Source: JAJZMA01 sp021850405 | GTDB lineage: Bacteria; Chloroflexota; Dormibacteria; Aeolococcales; Aeolococcaceae | Reading direction: 5' to 3' | Assembly (NCBI GenBank): GCA_027365835.1 | Contig: DAHXLU010000074.1 | Span: 1 to 43,728, forward strand | Length of the DNA: 43,728 nt | Shown here: one piece after another, positions 24,273 to 33,547 of the stretch | How positions within the stretch are numbered: the stretch's first letter is position 1 | How the letters are laid out: each line of letters starts with the position of its first letter | Program-made: the position numbers and the translations under genes | Notes under the pieces: generated by a model | Databases searched by the model: none | Told to the model about the DNA's origin: nothing | What the model saw: the letters and a program-made list of their open reading frames with translations, nothing else

Positions 24273-25910
24273 GTGACCAGCGACCCAAAGGCCAAAACCG
24301 GTACTGCACCAATATCCGACACTGCGATGTCGCCCTCACTGGCCGTGAACCAGCTTCGGAAGCGCCGACACGACGCCATTGCACGGGATGGGGCTGCAGA
24401 GCGGCTTCAGCACGGCAGGGGACGGCTGACCGCGCGGGAGAGGATCGAGCAACTGCTGGATCCGGGCACTTTTGTGGAGACCGACCTGTTCGCCACCCAT
24501 CGCACCACCACCTTTGGCATGGACCAGAAGCGGATTCCCGGAGATGGTGTCGTAACCGGCTGGGGATACATTGATGACCGCCTCGTGTTTCTCTTCTCCC
24601 ACGATGCGAGTGTATTTGGGGGGTCCCTCGGGGAGGTGTTTGCTGAGAAGGTGTGCAAGATCATGGACCTTGCGCTCCAGAACGGCGCGCCCTGCATAGG
24701 GATCAATGACTCAGGCGGAGCACGCATCCAGGAGGGGGTGGTATCACTAGCTGGATATGCTGAGATCTTTCGGCGCAACGTCGCTGCCAGCGGGGTGATC
24801 CCGCAGATCTCCATAGTTGTGGGCCCCTGCACTGGAGGCGCAGTCTACTCTCCCGCACTGACAGATTTCACGATCATGGTGCGTGACATGGGCCAGATGT
24901 TTATCACCGGACCGGATGTGGTGCGGGTAACTACCGGCGAAGAGGTGACCTTTGACCAGCTTGGCGGCGCAGGAATACACACTGCAAAGAGCGGGGTTGC
25001 CCACCTTTCGTGTGACACCGAAAGAGAGGCTTTCAGGAAATGCAGGGAGCTACTTTCCTTCCTGCCCAGCAACAACCGGCACACTCTCTCCGTTCACGGG
25101 GGGTCGGTCCCCAAGGCAGGCAGCAGCAGCGATGGTCGGAAACTGGATCTGGCCGATGACCTGCGACCACAGCTTTCGGGCCTTGTCCCCAACGACGCGC
25201 ACCAGCCATATGACATGCACGAGGTCCTCCTTGCTGTGGCAGATGAAGGAAAATATTTCGAAATCATGCCTCTCTTTGCGAGAAATATCATCACCGCCTT
25301 TGCACGCCTGCACGGGGAAACGGTGGGACTGGTGGCCAACCAGCCGCGCGTCCTTGCTGGCGCCCTCGATATAGATGCCTCCACCAAAGCTGCGCGCTTC
25401 ATCCGGTTCTGCGACGCATTCGGCATTCCTTTGATCACATTTGTAGACGTACCGGGATTCCTGCCAGGCACAGACCAGGAGCACCACGGAATAATCAGGC
25501 ACGGAGCCAAACTGCTGTATGCGTACTGTGAAGCCAGCGTACCCAAACTCACCGTGATAACGAGAAAAGCGTACGGTGGCGCATACGATGTCATGTGCAG
25601 CAAACACATAGGCGCAGACTACAACGCAGCATGGCCATCAGCAGAAATTGCCGTGATGGGCCCGGAAGGTGCCGTAAGTGTAGTCTACAAGCGGCAACTC
25701 CAGGAGGCGGGAGGAGCTGCCGACCGCACCGCGCTCATCGAAGAGTACCGGAAACAGTTTGCCAACCCTTACTATGCTGCAGAGCGGGGCTACATTGACG
25801 ACGTAATCGAGCCCCAGGCCACCCGCCAGGCACTGGCGAGCGCTCTGGCAATGTGTCGCAACAAGGAGATACCCCTGCCGCACCGAAAACACGGTAACAT
25901 TCCACTCTAG
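24273..25910 (+). CDS. pccB: Acyl-CoA (propionyl-CoA) carboxylase beta subunit
   Basis: A 545-residue carboxyltransferase chain in the crotonase-like fold. It has the N-half motifs LTARERIEQLLDPGTF, INDSGGARIQEGV and GPCTGGAVYSPALTDF. C-half motifs are NQPRVLAGALDIDASTKAAR, FVDVPGFLPGTDQEHHGIIR and KAYGGAYDVM. Such chains transfer carboxybiotin CO2 to propionyl- or acetyl-CoA, making methylmalonyl-CoA. The neighbouring epimerase-mutase fusion supports propionyl-CoA as substrate. The start GTG 24273 has GGAG seven bases upstream; GTG 24249 and ATG 24327 are alternatives. No biotin carboxylase/BCCP chain is in the window, so the alpha subunit lies elsewhere. Confidence 0.95.
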   Translation: MTSDPKAKTGTAPISDTAMSPSLAVNQLRKRRHDAIARDGAAERLQHGRGRLTARERIEQLLDPGTFVETDLFATHRTTTFGMDQKRIPGDGVVTGWGYIDDRLVFLFSHDASVFGGSLGEVFAEKVCKIMDLALQNGAPCIGINDSGGARIQEGVVSLAGYAEIFRRNVAASGVIPQISIVVGPCTGGAVYSPALTDFTIMVRDMGQMFITGPDVVRVTTGEEVTFDQLGGAGIHTAKSGVAHLSCDTEREAFRKCRELLSFLPSNNRHTLSVHGGSVPKAGSSSDGRKLDLADDLRPQLSGLVPNDAHQPYDMHEVLLAVADEGKYFEIMPLFARNIITAFARLHGETVGLVANQPRVLAGALDIDASTKAARFIRFCDAFGIPLITFVDVPGFLPGTDQEHHGIIRHGAKLLYAYCEASVPKLTVITRKAYGGAYDVMCSKHIGADYNAAWPSAEIAVMGPEGAVSVVYKRQLQEAGGAADRTALIEEYRKQFANPYYAAERGYIDDVIEPQATRQALASALAMCRNKEIPLPHRKHGNIPL

Positions 25911-25979
25911 ACTGGCAAAGAAGGTGGCCAGGGCCATTAATGCGGGCAGCCCGCCGCCATCCATGTCAGCCAGGAAAGT

Positions 25980-27083
25980 TCACTGGACAGCTGGCACCAC
26001 CGCAGGCTTTGCTGCCTCGCCAACCAGTATGCCAAGCCGAATCCGGGTCATGCCAACGACTCCTGTCCAGGAGATCACCAGCGTAAGCAGCACCATTCCA
26101 GCGAGCCCGGCGACAGTGGGGGTTCCGCCCAGGCCATAGATGGACGGCAAGGTCCGTCCAATTCCAAAAAGCACAAGCGGATGAACAATGTAGATCCCGA
26201 GAGAGTGCTTGCTTATCCCGGCGACTGCCCGCGCGACCACGCGCCGCGCCAGCAGAATGTCCACCCAGCAGAAGCAGAGCCATGTTGTCGCACATACCGC
26301 CGGAAAAAGTGTTGGCGTAAGGAATGCTCCTGTTCCCCCTGCAAACTGTCCGTGCAGGGCGCTGGTCATCGGGAGCAGACCGTACAGAGCTAATGCACCC
26401 CCAAATGCAAACAGTGACAGCAGCCGAAGTTTCCAGGACACTCCACTGCCCCACCTTCCCCTGGCAATCCTCCGGCCAACCAGTACGCCAAGTGCAAAGT
26501 AGCCAATCCAGAAGAAAAACAGCTCAAATGCGTTGTCCAGCAGCAGGGTCTCTGCCCAGGGAACCGGGAGAGTGCCATAGAGACGAAAGGCAGAGATACC
26601 AAGCTGGAAGCAGATAGCAGCGACTGCCAGCCAGGCTGCCCACCGCTCTCCCCTGGGCCACAGCAGATATGCGACATATAGTTGAGGGATTATCAGAAGA
26701 AAATAGAGATGGCCCGCGCCCTGGCTCCACCAACCTGCCGCTGCTGCTAATCCTGGGCTGATCTCTCCCAGAAACGTGAATGAGGCTACAAAATACAGTG
26801 GGGCCCAGAACAGCCAGGGCAAGAGCGTGCGCATTGCCCGCTTGTGCAGGAATCTCCCCGGTGGGCCAACACCAGCAGAGTAGCGGTAGGCTATGACGAG
26901 GCCGGCAAGAAGGACAAACAGGGGAACACTGACTCGCGCAAGGCTCCCGACAGTGGCATACACGCCATGGGAGGGGAACCATGCGCTTGTATGGATGGCA
27001 ATTACTGCGATCACCCCGACGCACCGCACCAGATCTGGCCACGCAAGGTGCTTCTTGGCGGGTGTAGTCAAATAGCTCTCCAT
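25980..27083 (-). CDS. Acyltransferase 3 family membrane protein
   Basis: A 367-residue protein with about 10 hydrophobic segments. It opens with PDLVRCVGVIAVIAIHTSAW, the R/K...H signature of acyltransferase-3 (OafA/WecH/NolL) proteins. These move acetyl or other acyl groups across the membrane onto surface sugars or peptidoglycan. Further markers are LFVLLAGLVIAYRYS, GHLYFLLIIPQLYV (substrate-binding loop) and HSLGIYIVHPLVLF near the C-terminus. It is a single gene, convergent with the carboxylase gene and followed on the same strand by nothing related. The acceptor cannot be told. Confidence 0.9.
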   Translation of the reverse strand: MESYLTTPAKKHLAWPDLVRCVGVIAVIAIHTSAWFPSHGVYATVGSLARVSVPLFVLLAGLVIAYRYSAGVGPPGRFLHKRAMRTLLPWLFWAPLYFVASFTFLGEISPGLAAAAGWWSQGAGHLYFLLIIPQLYVAYLLWPRGERWAAWLAVAAICFQLGISAFRLYGTLPVPWAETLLLDNAFELFFFWIGYFALGVLVGRRIARGRWGSGVSWKLRLLSLFAFGGALALYGLLPMTSALHGQFAGGTGAFLTPTLFPAVCATTWLCFCWVDILLARRVVARAVAGISKHSLGIYIVHPLVLFGIGRTLPSIYGLGGTPTVAGLAGMVLLTLVISWTGVVGMTRIRLGILVGEAAKPAVVPAVQ

Positions 27084-27253
27084 TCCGTGTATATACCCAG
27101 GACTGCCCGAGCGGCCGTCTCAGGCAGGAACGCCAGATAAAATCGCCAATTGCTACTGCAATTGACCAACAGCCCGCAGCTCTTTCCCATCATACGACGT
27201 GGGTCCCCCACGGGTGCACCCCGGTATTTCCTGGAGGCAGGGACTACCCGACG

Positions 27254-28369
27254 CTACCCAGTAGGGCCGATCTCGCCAGCTGTACTGGTCACTCGCCCCT
27301 GGGAGCGATGTATTGCAGGGACCAGAACCCGCAGCACGAGCACCTGGACTGTAGACGCAACAGGAATGGCCAGCAGTGCACCTTCAACGCCAAGCAGGCC
27401 CGCACCTATCAGCAAGGCAAGAGTCACTGCCAGGGCGGGAAGGGCGACAACGCGATTCATGACCAGTGGCACAAGAGTATTGCTCTCAATCTGCTGGATC
27501 AGCATGTAAACGCCAGCCACCACCAGCGGCCACCATGGATGGACCGTAAAGCCAAGCAGCACTGCCGGCACCGCTCCCAGGAATGGCCCCAGTATCGGTA
27601 TTCCTTCCATCAGCCCGGAAAAAATTCCCAGCAGCAGCGGGCTGGGAAGATGCAGCAGCAGCGCAGCAACGCCCGAAAGCGTGCCTATTACCACCATATT
27701 AATCACAACAGCCCGGACATAACCTCCCATACGGAATCCAATTTCTGCCATGACCGAGGCTGCATCGGCCTGCACATCTACAGGAAAAAGATCAATCACA
27801 AAGGCGCCCAGCCTTTTCGAGCTCAGCAGCCACATAAACGCCAGCACCATCACAACCACAAGGTCAATGACAACAGCGGCCATAGTGGAACCAACTGCTA
27901 CCAAAACCGTCCTCAATACAGAAAAGGCCGTACCCAGTTCAGAAGTAAGGTTGCTCGAGATGTGGAAGCGAGCCTCGGTGGAAACAAGCAGCCTTTCGGC
28001 AGCGCTGCTGTAATGCGGGACTCTCTGACTTAAGGATACCGCCTCCTCTACCAGCGGTTTGAGCAAGACCCCCATCAACAATGCAAGCACAATTGCCAGT
28101 GCCACATAGGTGACGAGAATTGCCAGCGGAAGCGGGATCTTCCGGTTGACCCGGCTGACTATTGGACGCATCCCCTCGCCGAAAACGATTGCTATGAGAA
28201 AAAGAACCGCCGTATCCAGCACCCGGGAGAGGAGGAGGATAATCCCCAGGGCACCAAGCAGCAGCAGGCCCGATACCACCAGAGGCCGCACCCCTATGGT
28301 TGAGATGATGATCGGGCGTACCGGCGGTTGCGGGGGCAGGACTACCTCCCCCGACCTCTTTCCAAACAC
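27254..28369 (-). CDS. AI-2E/PerM family membrane transporter
   Basis: A 371-residue protein with the PerM/AI-2E layout. It has two N-terminal membrane segments, one more near residue 85, a soluble helical region (~110-150), and five further segments. The central motif GLMEGIPILGPFLGAVPAVL matches the conserved 'E-x-I-P-x-x-G' loop, and MLIQQIESNTLVPLVMNRVV matches the Q-x-E-x-x-x-L-x-P motif of the family. Members have been linked to autoinducer-2 export or Na+/H+ antiport, and the role here is open. The start is GTG 28369. It is followed downstream by the acyltransferase gene on the same strand, 170 bases away. Confidence 0.92.
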   Translation of the reverse strand: MFGKRSGEVVLPPQPPVRPIIISTIGVRPLVVSGLLLLGALGIILLLSRVLDTAVLFLIAIVFGEGMRPIVSRVNRKIPLPLAILVTYVALAIVLALLMGVLLKPLVEEAVSLSQRVPHYSSAAERLLVSTEARFHISSNLTSELGTAFSVLRTVLVAVGSTMAAVVIDLVVVMVLAFMWLLSSKRLGAFVIDLFPVDVQADAASVMAEIGFRMGGYVRAVVINMVVIGTLSGVAALLLHLPSPLLLGIFSGLMEGIPILGPFLGAVPAVLLGFTVHPWWPLVVAGVYMLIQQIESNTLVPLVMNRVVALPALAVTLALLIGAGLLGVEGALLAIPVASTVQVLVLRVLVPAIHRSQGRVTSTAGEIGPTG

Positions 28370-28423
28370 TAAAGATGAGCGTATGCGCTAGAGGGCCAGT
28401 TGGCTCGGCAGTGTTACGCGGCG

Positions 28424-29101
28424 CTATGGAATCCCGCTAATGACAATGCCGCTGTGGGAATGGTAGGTAGCATTGATAGAGATGAGCAGGACCGCAAGTG
28501 ACTCAGTCAGGCCTGAGTTGGCAAGCGCGCCCGCATTGACTGGGCGTGCATTGTCAATGAGGTCCACAATGGCAGCAGTCTCCGAAAAGGCGCGCCCGGA
28601 GTCTGAGGTTATCAGGATGTCCTCAGAAAGGGGCAGTTCCACATGGCCCAGGTTTACGTTGCTAACTGTGTGAAAAGCTCCGGCCACGTGCGAGTGGGGA
28701 AGCATGCGGGCCACATCCTCTGCCATTGAATGACTGCGCTGTTCCAGGGTTGCAACTCCCCCGGCAAAACGAACCGGCACAGCAGTGCTGACAACTACCT
28801 TGTCTGCCAGCGAGACAGCCAGCGCAGGCAGCATGTCGCCCAGGGCAAAAGCGGGAACCGCCACGATAACAACCCGCGCACGGAGGGCAGCCTCATGATT
28901 TGAGCCACCCGCTACGTCTGCTGCAGTGTCAAATCCTGAGAGCTTTGCCTTTAGCCTGAGAGCCGAGGTGACGCCTGTCTCCTCCCTCCGCGAACCAAGG
29001 AAAACCGACATTCCAGAGACGGCGAGCCGCGCACCCAGCCCGGTGCCAAGTTTGCCTGTACCTCCAAGCACAGCCACGTCAAAATTTTCGGAAAGATTCA
29101 T
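28424..29101 (-). CDS. NADPH-dependent F420 reductase
   Basis: A 225-residue Rossmann protein. It starts FDVAVLGGTGKLGTGLGARL, the NADP-binding loop, followed by FLGSRR, whose basic residues favour the 2'-phosphate of NADPH. VVIVAVPAF and VAGAFHTVSNVNL are further matches to the Fno/NPDH family, where the latter segment contacts F420. The enzyme moves hydride between NADPH and the deazaflavin F420, so the host should make F420. It lies just upstream of the PerM gene on the same strand with a 54-base gap and is divergent from sucC. F420 biosynthesis genes are not in the window. Confidence 0.88.
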   Translation of the reverse strand: MNLSENFDVAVLGGTGKLGTGLGARLAVSGMSVFLGSRREETGVTSALRLKAKLSGFDTAADVAGGSNHEAALRARVVIVAVPAFALGDMLPALAVSLADKVVVSTAVPVRFAGGVATLEQRSHSMAEDVARMLPHSHVAGAFHTVSNVNLGHVELPLSEDILITSDSGRAFSETAAIVDLIDNARPVNAGALANSGLTESLAVLLISINATYHSHSGIVISGIP

Positions 29102-29187
29102 CTGGCGATGAGTTTAGCCTGACACCCCCCTCAGGTGGTCGCGTAAACTAGACCGTTGCCGCTTCGACCAGCCATGGGAGAGAACAA

Positions 29188-30372
29188 TTGATTCTGCTTG
29201 AGTACCAGGCAAAGGAATGGATCCGTAAAGCCGGGATCGCTGTACCAGAGGGTAAACTCGCCAGAACCCCCGAACAGGCCGAAGCAGCTTGCATGGAGAT
29301 GGGGGCAATCGCAGTCAAGGCCCAGGTGCCGATAGGAGGCAGGGGCAAGGCGGGAGGGATTGCGATTGTAGACGATCCCAAATCGGCACATCGCGAGGCG
29401 GAGCGTATTCTCGGGATGCAGGTCCATGGTCATCCAGTCCCTGCCGTCTGGTGCGAGCCCGCACTTTCGGTCGAACAGGAACTGTATCTGGGCATAACCC
29501 TCGACCGCAGCCGCCGATGCCTGGCACTCATCTTCTCCCCCGCTGGGGGAATGGAGATTGAGCAGGTCGCCGAGGAGCAGCCTGAAAAGCTCGGAACCCT
29601 CTGGCCAGATCCGTTCCGCGGGCCACAGCCGTTTGCCGTTCGCCAGATGATGCTGCCCCTTCTGCTTGCCGATGAGAAGCTGGCACCAAGGGCTGGCCAG
29701 ATAGCTGGCCAGGTCGCCAGCATTGCAGTGGCACTGTTCAGGCTGGCCAATGACCTGGATTGCATCACCTGCGAGATCAACCCTCTGGTCATCACCAAAG
29801 ATGGGGTTTTCGTGGCAGCAGACGCAAAGATTGAAATTGATGACAATGCAGCATTCCGCCACAAGGACGTTGCAGCAACAGTAGAGGAAGAGCAGACCGG
29901 TGGAGACCAGCTGGAGGCAGAAGCCAAGCGCCGCAAACTCACCTATGTACACCTGGATGGAGGCTACGTGGGCTGCATTGGCAATGGGGCGGGGCTGGTC
30001 ATGAATACGCTGGACCTGGTCAAGCGAAGCGGCGGCGAGCCTGCCAACTTCCTGGACATCGGTGGGGGCGCCAAGGCCGAGGTAGTGCTCAACGCGATGG
30101 AGATGGTTCTCCTGGATCCGCAGGTCAAGGGACTGTTCATCAACATCTTTGGTGGAATAACAAGGGGTGATGAGGTAGCAAGGGGCATAATCACAGCCCG
30201 GGAAAAACTGAACATCAAGGTTCCCCTTGTGGTTCGCATGACAGGGACCAGGGAAGAAGAGGGACGAAAGCTGCTGGAGGAAGCTGGCATCACTCCGGCA
30301 GTGGGAGCCACTGAGGCAGCCCAGAAAATCGTCGAACTCACCAAAGGCACGGCCAGCCAGCAGAAAGGGTAG
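29188..30372 (+). CDS. sucC: Succinyl-CoA synthetase beta subunit
   Basis: A 394-residue ATP-grasp subunit of the TCA-cycle enzyme that couples succinyl-CoA to succinate with ADP or GDP phosphorylation. It starts LLEYQAKEWIRKAGIAVPEG. VKAQVPIGGRGKAGG is the nucleotide-binding loop, DCITCEINPLVI the Mg/nucleotide site, and FLDIGGGAKAE and INIFGGITRGDEVA the part facing the alpha subunit. The start is TTG 29188, with GGGAGAG upstream. sucD follows after five bases, so the pair is an operon. It takes the succinyl-CoA produced by the mutase encoded 5 kb away. Confidence 0.96.
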   Translation: MILLEYQAKEWIRKAGIAVPEGKLARTPEQAEAACMEMGAIAVKAQVPIGGRGKAGGIAIVDDPKSAHREAERILGMQVHGHPVPAVWCEPALSVEQELYLGITLDRSRRCLALIFSPAGGMEIEQVAEEQPEKLGTLWPDPFRGPQPFAVRQMMLPLLLADEKLAPRAGQIAGQVASIAVALFRLANDLDCITCEINPLVITKDGVFVAADAKIEIDDNAAFRHKDVAATVEEEQTGGDQLEAEAKRRKLTYVHLDGGYVGCIGNGAGLVMNTLDLVKRSGGEPANFLDIGGGAKAEVVLNAMEMVLLDPQVKGLFINIFGGITRGDEVARGIITAREKLNIKVPLVVRMTGTREEEGRKLLEEAGITPAVGATEAAQKIVELTKGTASQQKG

Positions 30373-30377
30373 AAAAG

Positions 30378-31259
30378 ATGTCAATACTCGTAAACCGAAA
30401 CAGCCGCGTTGTAATCCAGGGGATAACAGGCAGGGAGGGAAGCTTCCACACTGAACAGATGGTGGCGTTCGGAACCAGTGTAGTTGCCGGAGTCGTACCC
30501 GGGAAGGGAGGAAGTGAGCATAACGGGATACCGGTGTTCAACACCATGGAAGAGGCCGTCCTTGCCACCAGAGCCAATGTCGCTGGAATCTTTGTTCCTC
30601 CACCATTTGCGGCTGACGCCATCATGGAATCTGCCTGTGCGCATGTGCCACTCATTGTCTGCATCACCGAAGGGATTCCGGTGCTGGACATGGCACGGGC
30701 TCGCAGGGTCGTGCTGGAGAACGGGTCTGTCCTGCTCGGACCCAACTGTCCCGGACTCGTGACTCCTGGCGAGTGCAAGGTTGGCATCATCCCCAACCAC
30801 ATCAATGTGGCTGGCCCCGTTGGCATCGTTGCAAGAAGCGGCACCCTCACGTACGAGGTCATCCAGGGACTTGGACGTGCAGGCCTAGGACAGACCACTT
30901 CGGTCGGGATTGGCGGCGACCCAGTCCTGGGGCTGACATTCAGCGATGTCCTTACCCTCTTTGAGCAGGACGAAGCAACCAGATCAGTAGTGCTGATAGG
31001 AGAGATCGGCGGTGCGGATGAGGAAGATGCTGCACGGCTGGTGGCAGAAGGGGGATTCACCAAGCCGTTGGTGGCCTTTATCAGTGGGCGGACTGCCCCT
31101 CCTGGCAAGCGGATGGGTCATGCCGGCGCCATCGTCAGTGGCAACAGCGGCTCCGCCCAGGGCAAGGTAGACGCCCTTCGGGCTGCAGGAGCACAGGTTG
31201 CAGACACTATCGAAGAGGTGGTGGCAATGGTTGCTGCCCAGCTCTCACCCGTAGCCTGA
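30378..31259 (+). CDS. sucD: Succinyl-CoA synthetase alpha subunit
   Basis: At 293 residues it has the normal length. GITGREGSFHTEQM is the CoA-binding Rossmann loop. TEGIPVLDM and GPNCPGL are family motifs, and GHAGAIVSG near residue 247 holds the active-site His248, which is phosphorylated during catalysis. It starts five bases after sucC and forms the alpha2beta2 or alpha-beta complex with it. GITGREG fits the normal G-x-T-G-x-x-G pattern. No deviation is seen. Confidence 0.97.
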   Translation: MSILVNRNSRVVIQGITGREGSFHTEQMVAFGTSVVAGVVPGKGGSEHNGIPVFNTMEEAVLATRANVAGIFVPPPFAADAIMESACAHVPLIVCITEGIPVLDMARARRVVLENGSVLLGPNCPGLVTPGECKVGIIPNHINVAGPVGIVARSGTLTYEVIQGLGRAGLGQTTSVGIGGDPVLGLTFSDVLTLFEQDEATRSVVLIGEIGGADEEDAARLVAEGGFTKPLVAFISGRTAPPGKRMGHAGAIVSGNSGSAQGKVDALRAAGAQVADTIEEVVAMVAAQLSPVA

Positions 31260-31349
31260 GAGGACCACCAGAGGCTGGCTCCACGCTGGGCCATGGGACG
31301 CAAGCGTGCACGTGTGGGGATCGCAGGTGCATGCCCGGGCCCGGGCGCC

Positions 31350-31847
31350 TCAGCTGCTTGCCCCCTCCTCATCGGGCCAGGATACAGGGACCCTGGAGGT
31401 GCAGCGGGTCAGCTCCTGGGATGCCTTGATATACCGCACGAGTGTCGGGAAATCTCCCTTGAGCCGGAGGCGACCCATCATTATTCCCTTGGTGGCCTCA
31501 AGCTCGCCCAGTGCCACCTGCTTCCATCTTGAGTAGGCACCGGTGATGACAAACTTTGCCGCCCTGGCCTCCTCCGGAGACACCACCCTGACATCACGGG
31601 CTGCGCCATGCCAGAGGTCAAGAAACACGCCCAGATCACTGGGGAAATTCCGGTCTGGCTCTGCCTGGACAACAAGACCGACTGTCCCCTCCCAGTCAGC
31701 CGCGACCTGCTTGTAAACAGGTGAACTGTTGATCTCATCCTGGAACGCCTTGGCCCATTCTCCGCTATATGCCCTGACCACGTGCTCCTCCTCTACCTGC
31801 CGCCCCTGCTCCAAAAGCAAGGGGACGCATTGGTTTCCTACTGCCAT
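31350..31847 (-). CDS. SCP2 sterol-binding-domain protein
   Basis: A 165-residue protein. Residues ~30-150 follow the SCP-2 lipid-transfer fold. Markers are SGEWAKAFQDEINSSPVY, LVVQAEPDRNFP, FLDLWHGAARDVRVV, VITGAYSRWKQV and LKGDFPTLVRYIKA, the last forming the helix after the sterol pocket. Such domains bind fatty acyl or sterol-like lipids in the cytoplasm. The frame continues upstream to 31883, but ATG 31847 (MAVGNQCVPLLL) gives the expected length. It ends facing sucD. A role linked to acyl-CoA breakdown is possible but unproven. Confidence 0.82.
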   Translation of the reverse strand: MAVGNQCVPLLLEQGRQVEEEHVVRAYSGEWAKAFQDEINSSPVYKQVAADWEGTVGLVVQAEPDRNFPSDLGVFLDLWHGAARDVRVVSPEEARAAKFVITGAYSRWKQVALGELEATKGIMMGRLRLKGDFPTLVRYIKASQELTRCTSRVPVSWPDEEGASS

Positions 31848-32112
31848 CTTGCCTTTTTGGACCTGCTGCGGCGGGCCGGGCAAGACAGCGCGCCCCCCAA
31901 GTCTAATTCCTCCTCCCCCCTTTCAGGACGTGACTGTAGCTGCGCGCTGTCCTGACCTGCCGCCAGGGGCCAAAAGGCAGCAAAGGGGGCGGACGACCGC
32001 TGGACACCGTCCGCAACAAACACAACACAGATCCCCTTGCTGCCCCCAGGATATGGAGGCAGGACCAGCTTTCCCTTCCCCTTCCCATAACCTGTATGCA
32101 TGAGGAGGTCTC

Positions 32113-32844
32113 ATGAAGCGCGCAGAACCAGGTACAACACCAGCGGCCGACACTGCAGCTGCAGCAGCTCAGGGGCACCCCACGGATCGCCAGCTGGCTT
32201 TTGGTGTCGCATCCCCACCCCGCTCGTACTGGCCGGCAAGGATCGCCATCCTGGCAGCCATAGGGCTATACCTGACGCTGCCGGATTCCCTGGTTGCCGG
32301 CCCCCACTGGCTGATTCCGGCCCTTGAAGCTGCAGTCCTGCTGGGCGTGTCCGCCTTCACCCCCCACCAGACTGCCCAGGAATCCAGAATCCGGCGCACA
32401 ACAGTCATCACACTTGCCGCCATGGTAAGCACTGCCAACATGGTCAGCCTGGCCCTTCTGGTGCACCTTCTGGTCGCAGGACAGGCGCAATCGGGAGAAC
32501 AGCTCCTCTTCGCAGCGATTGGCCTCTGGTGTACAAACGTGATCATCTTTGCAATCTGGTTCTTTGAGCTGGACCGGGGCGGACCTGCGGCCCGCCACCT
32601 GCCAGAGCATACCGCTCCAGATTTCCTGTTTCCCCAGATGTCTGTGCCCGGCTGCTCAGCTGAAAACTGGGCTCCTTCCTTCCTGGACTACCTTTACGTA
32701 AGCTTTACAAACGCAACTGCATTCAGTCCTACCGACACCATGCCGCTCTCCCTGACCGCAAAGTCCCTCATGGGGTTGCAGTCCATAGTCTCACTCCTGA
32801 CCGTAACGCTGGTTGCGGCGCGGGCGGTCAACATTCTCCACTAA
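32113..32844 (+). CDS. Integral membrane protein, DUF1345-like, with channel-like C-terminus
   Basis: A 243-residue protein with about six hydrophobic segments. Near the C-terminus a re-entrant-looking segment (SFTNATAFSPTDTMPLS) is followed by a last helix. This resembles the T-x-x-T-x-x-x-x-D pore region of two-transmembrane potassium channels and the end of DUF1345 proteins. The GAGGAGG five bases before ATG 32113 is one of the best ribosome sites in the window. The N-terminal ~35 residues are soluble, rich in Ala, Thr and Pro. It stands alone. An ion-channel role is a guess from the pattern; a canonical TVGYG filter is absent. Confidence 0.75.
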   Translation: MKRAEPGTTPAADTAAAAAQGHPTDRQLAFGVASPPRSYWPARIAILAAIGLYLTLPDSLVAGPHWLIPALEAAVLLGVSAFTPHQTAQESRIRRTTVITLAAMVSTANMVSLALLVHLLVAGQAQSGEQLLFAAIGLWCTNVIIFAIWFFELDRGGPAARHLPEHTAPDFLFPQMSVPGCSAENWAPSFLDYLYVSFTNATAFSPTDTMPLSLTAKSLMGLQSIVSLLTVTLVAARAVNILH

Positions 32845-32974
32845 AGAACACATCCTGGTTTATTCGGCCCACTGGCGGGCCAAGTACGACCCTGATCCAG
32901 ATGGAGCAGTGAAACGGGTGGCTATCTAGCCCGCCTCAAGCCCCAGATTCGCCTGCCGGCTGTATCCTCTTAGC

Positions 32975-33481
32975 ATGGAAAGGCTCTGGGCCCCCTGGAG
33001 AGGAGAGTACGTGGCCAACGCAAACCCCACAGGAGAAAACGCAGACGGCTGTTTTCTGTGTGCAGCAGATACAGACAGGACCACTGACCTGCTGGTTCAT
33101 ACAACAGATCTCTCTCTTGCCATCCTGAACCGGTTCCCATACAACAGCGGCCACCTGCTGCTAGCTCCCCGGCGTCACACCCCCGACCTGCTGAGCCTCT
33201 CGCCTTCTGAACTGTCCGACCTCATGACAGAGGTACAGTTCAGCCTTCAAGTGCTTACCGGGTCGCTCCATCCTCAAGGCTTCAACATAGGCATAAACCA
33301 TGGCAAGGTAGCAGGCGGCTCGGTTTCCGAGCACCTGCATGTCCATGTAATCCCAAGGTGGGAGGGGGACACCAATTTTCTCGCAGCCACTTCAGAAACC
33401 AAGGTGATCTCCCAGAGCCTGCCCGAAACTGCTAACCTTCTTCGCACAGCCTATGCAAAGCTAGCTGCTGCTGGCAGGTAG
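32975..33481 (+). CDS. HIT-family nucleotide hydrolase/phosphorylase
   Basis: A 168-residue histidine-triad protein. SEHLHVHVIPRW holds H120-x-H122-x-H124, the family signature, with the middle His as nucleophile. The N-terminus MERLWAPWRGEY and a pair of Cys in GCFLCA match the AP4A phosphorylase/HIT proteins of Actinobacteria and relatives. FGINHG-like (NIGINHGKVAGG) forms the nucleotide loop. It should cleave dinucleoside polyphosphates or nucleotide conjugates. No Shine-Dalgarno is visible. TATCCT lies seven bases before the ATG, so a leaderless transcript is possible. The bS22 gene follows 66 bases on. Confidence 0.92.
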   Translation: MERLWAPWRGEYVANANPTGENADGCFLCAADTDRTTDLLVHTTDLSLAILNRFPYNSGHLLLAPRRHTPDLLSLSPSELSDLMTEVQFSLQVLTGSLHPQGFNIGINHGKVAGGSVSEHLHVHVIPRWEGDTNFLAATSETKVISQSLPETANLLRTAYAKLAAAGR

Positions 33482-33547
33482 CTTTGCGCAGGCACGAGAG
33501 CACCGGGGGCCACTGGAAGTGGTCTGTAAGCAACTGTAGGAGAAAGC

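Noticed and set aside
29131..30384. 417-residue minus-strand frame
   Set aside because: Antisense to sucC; Cys/His-rich shadow without family motifs.
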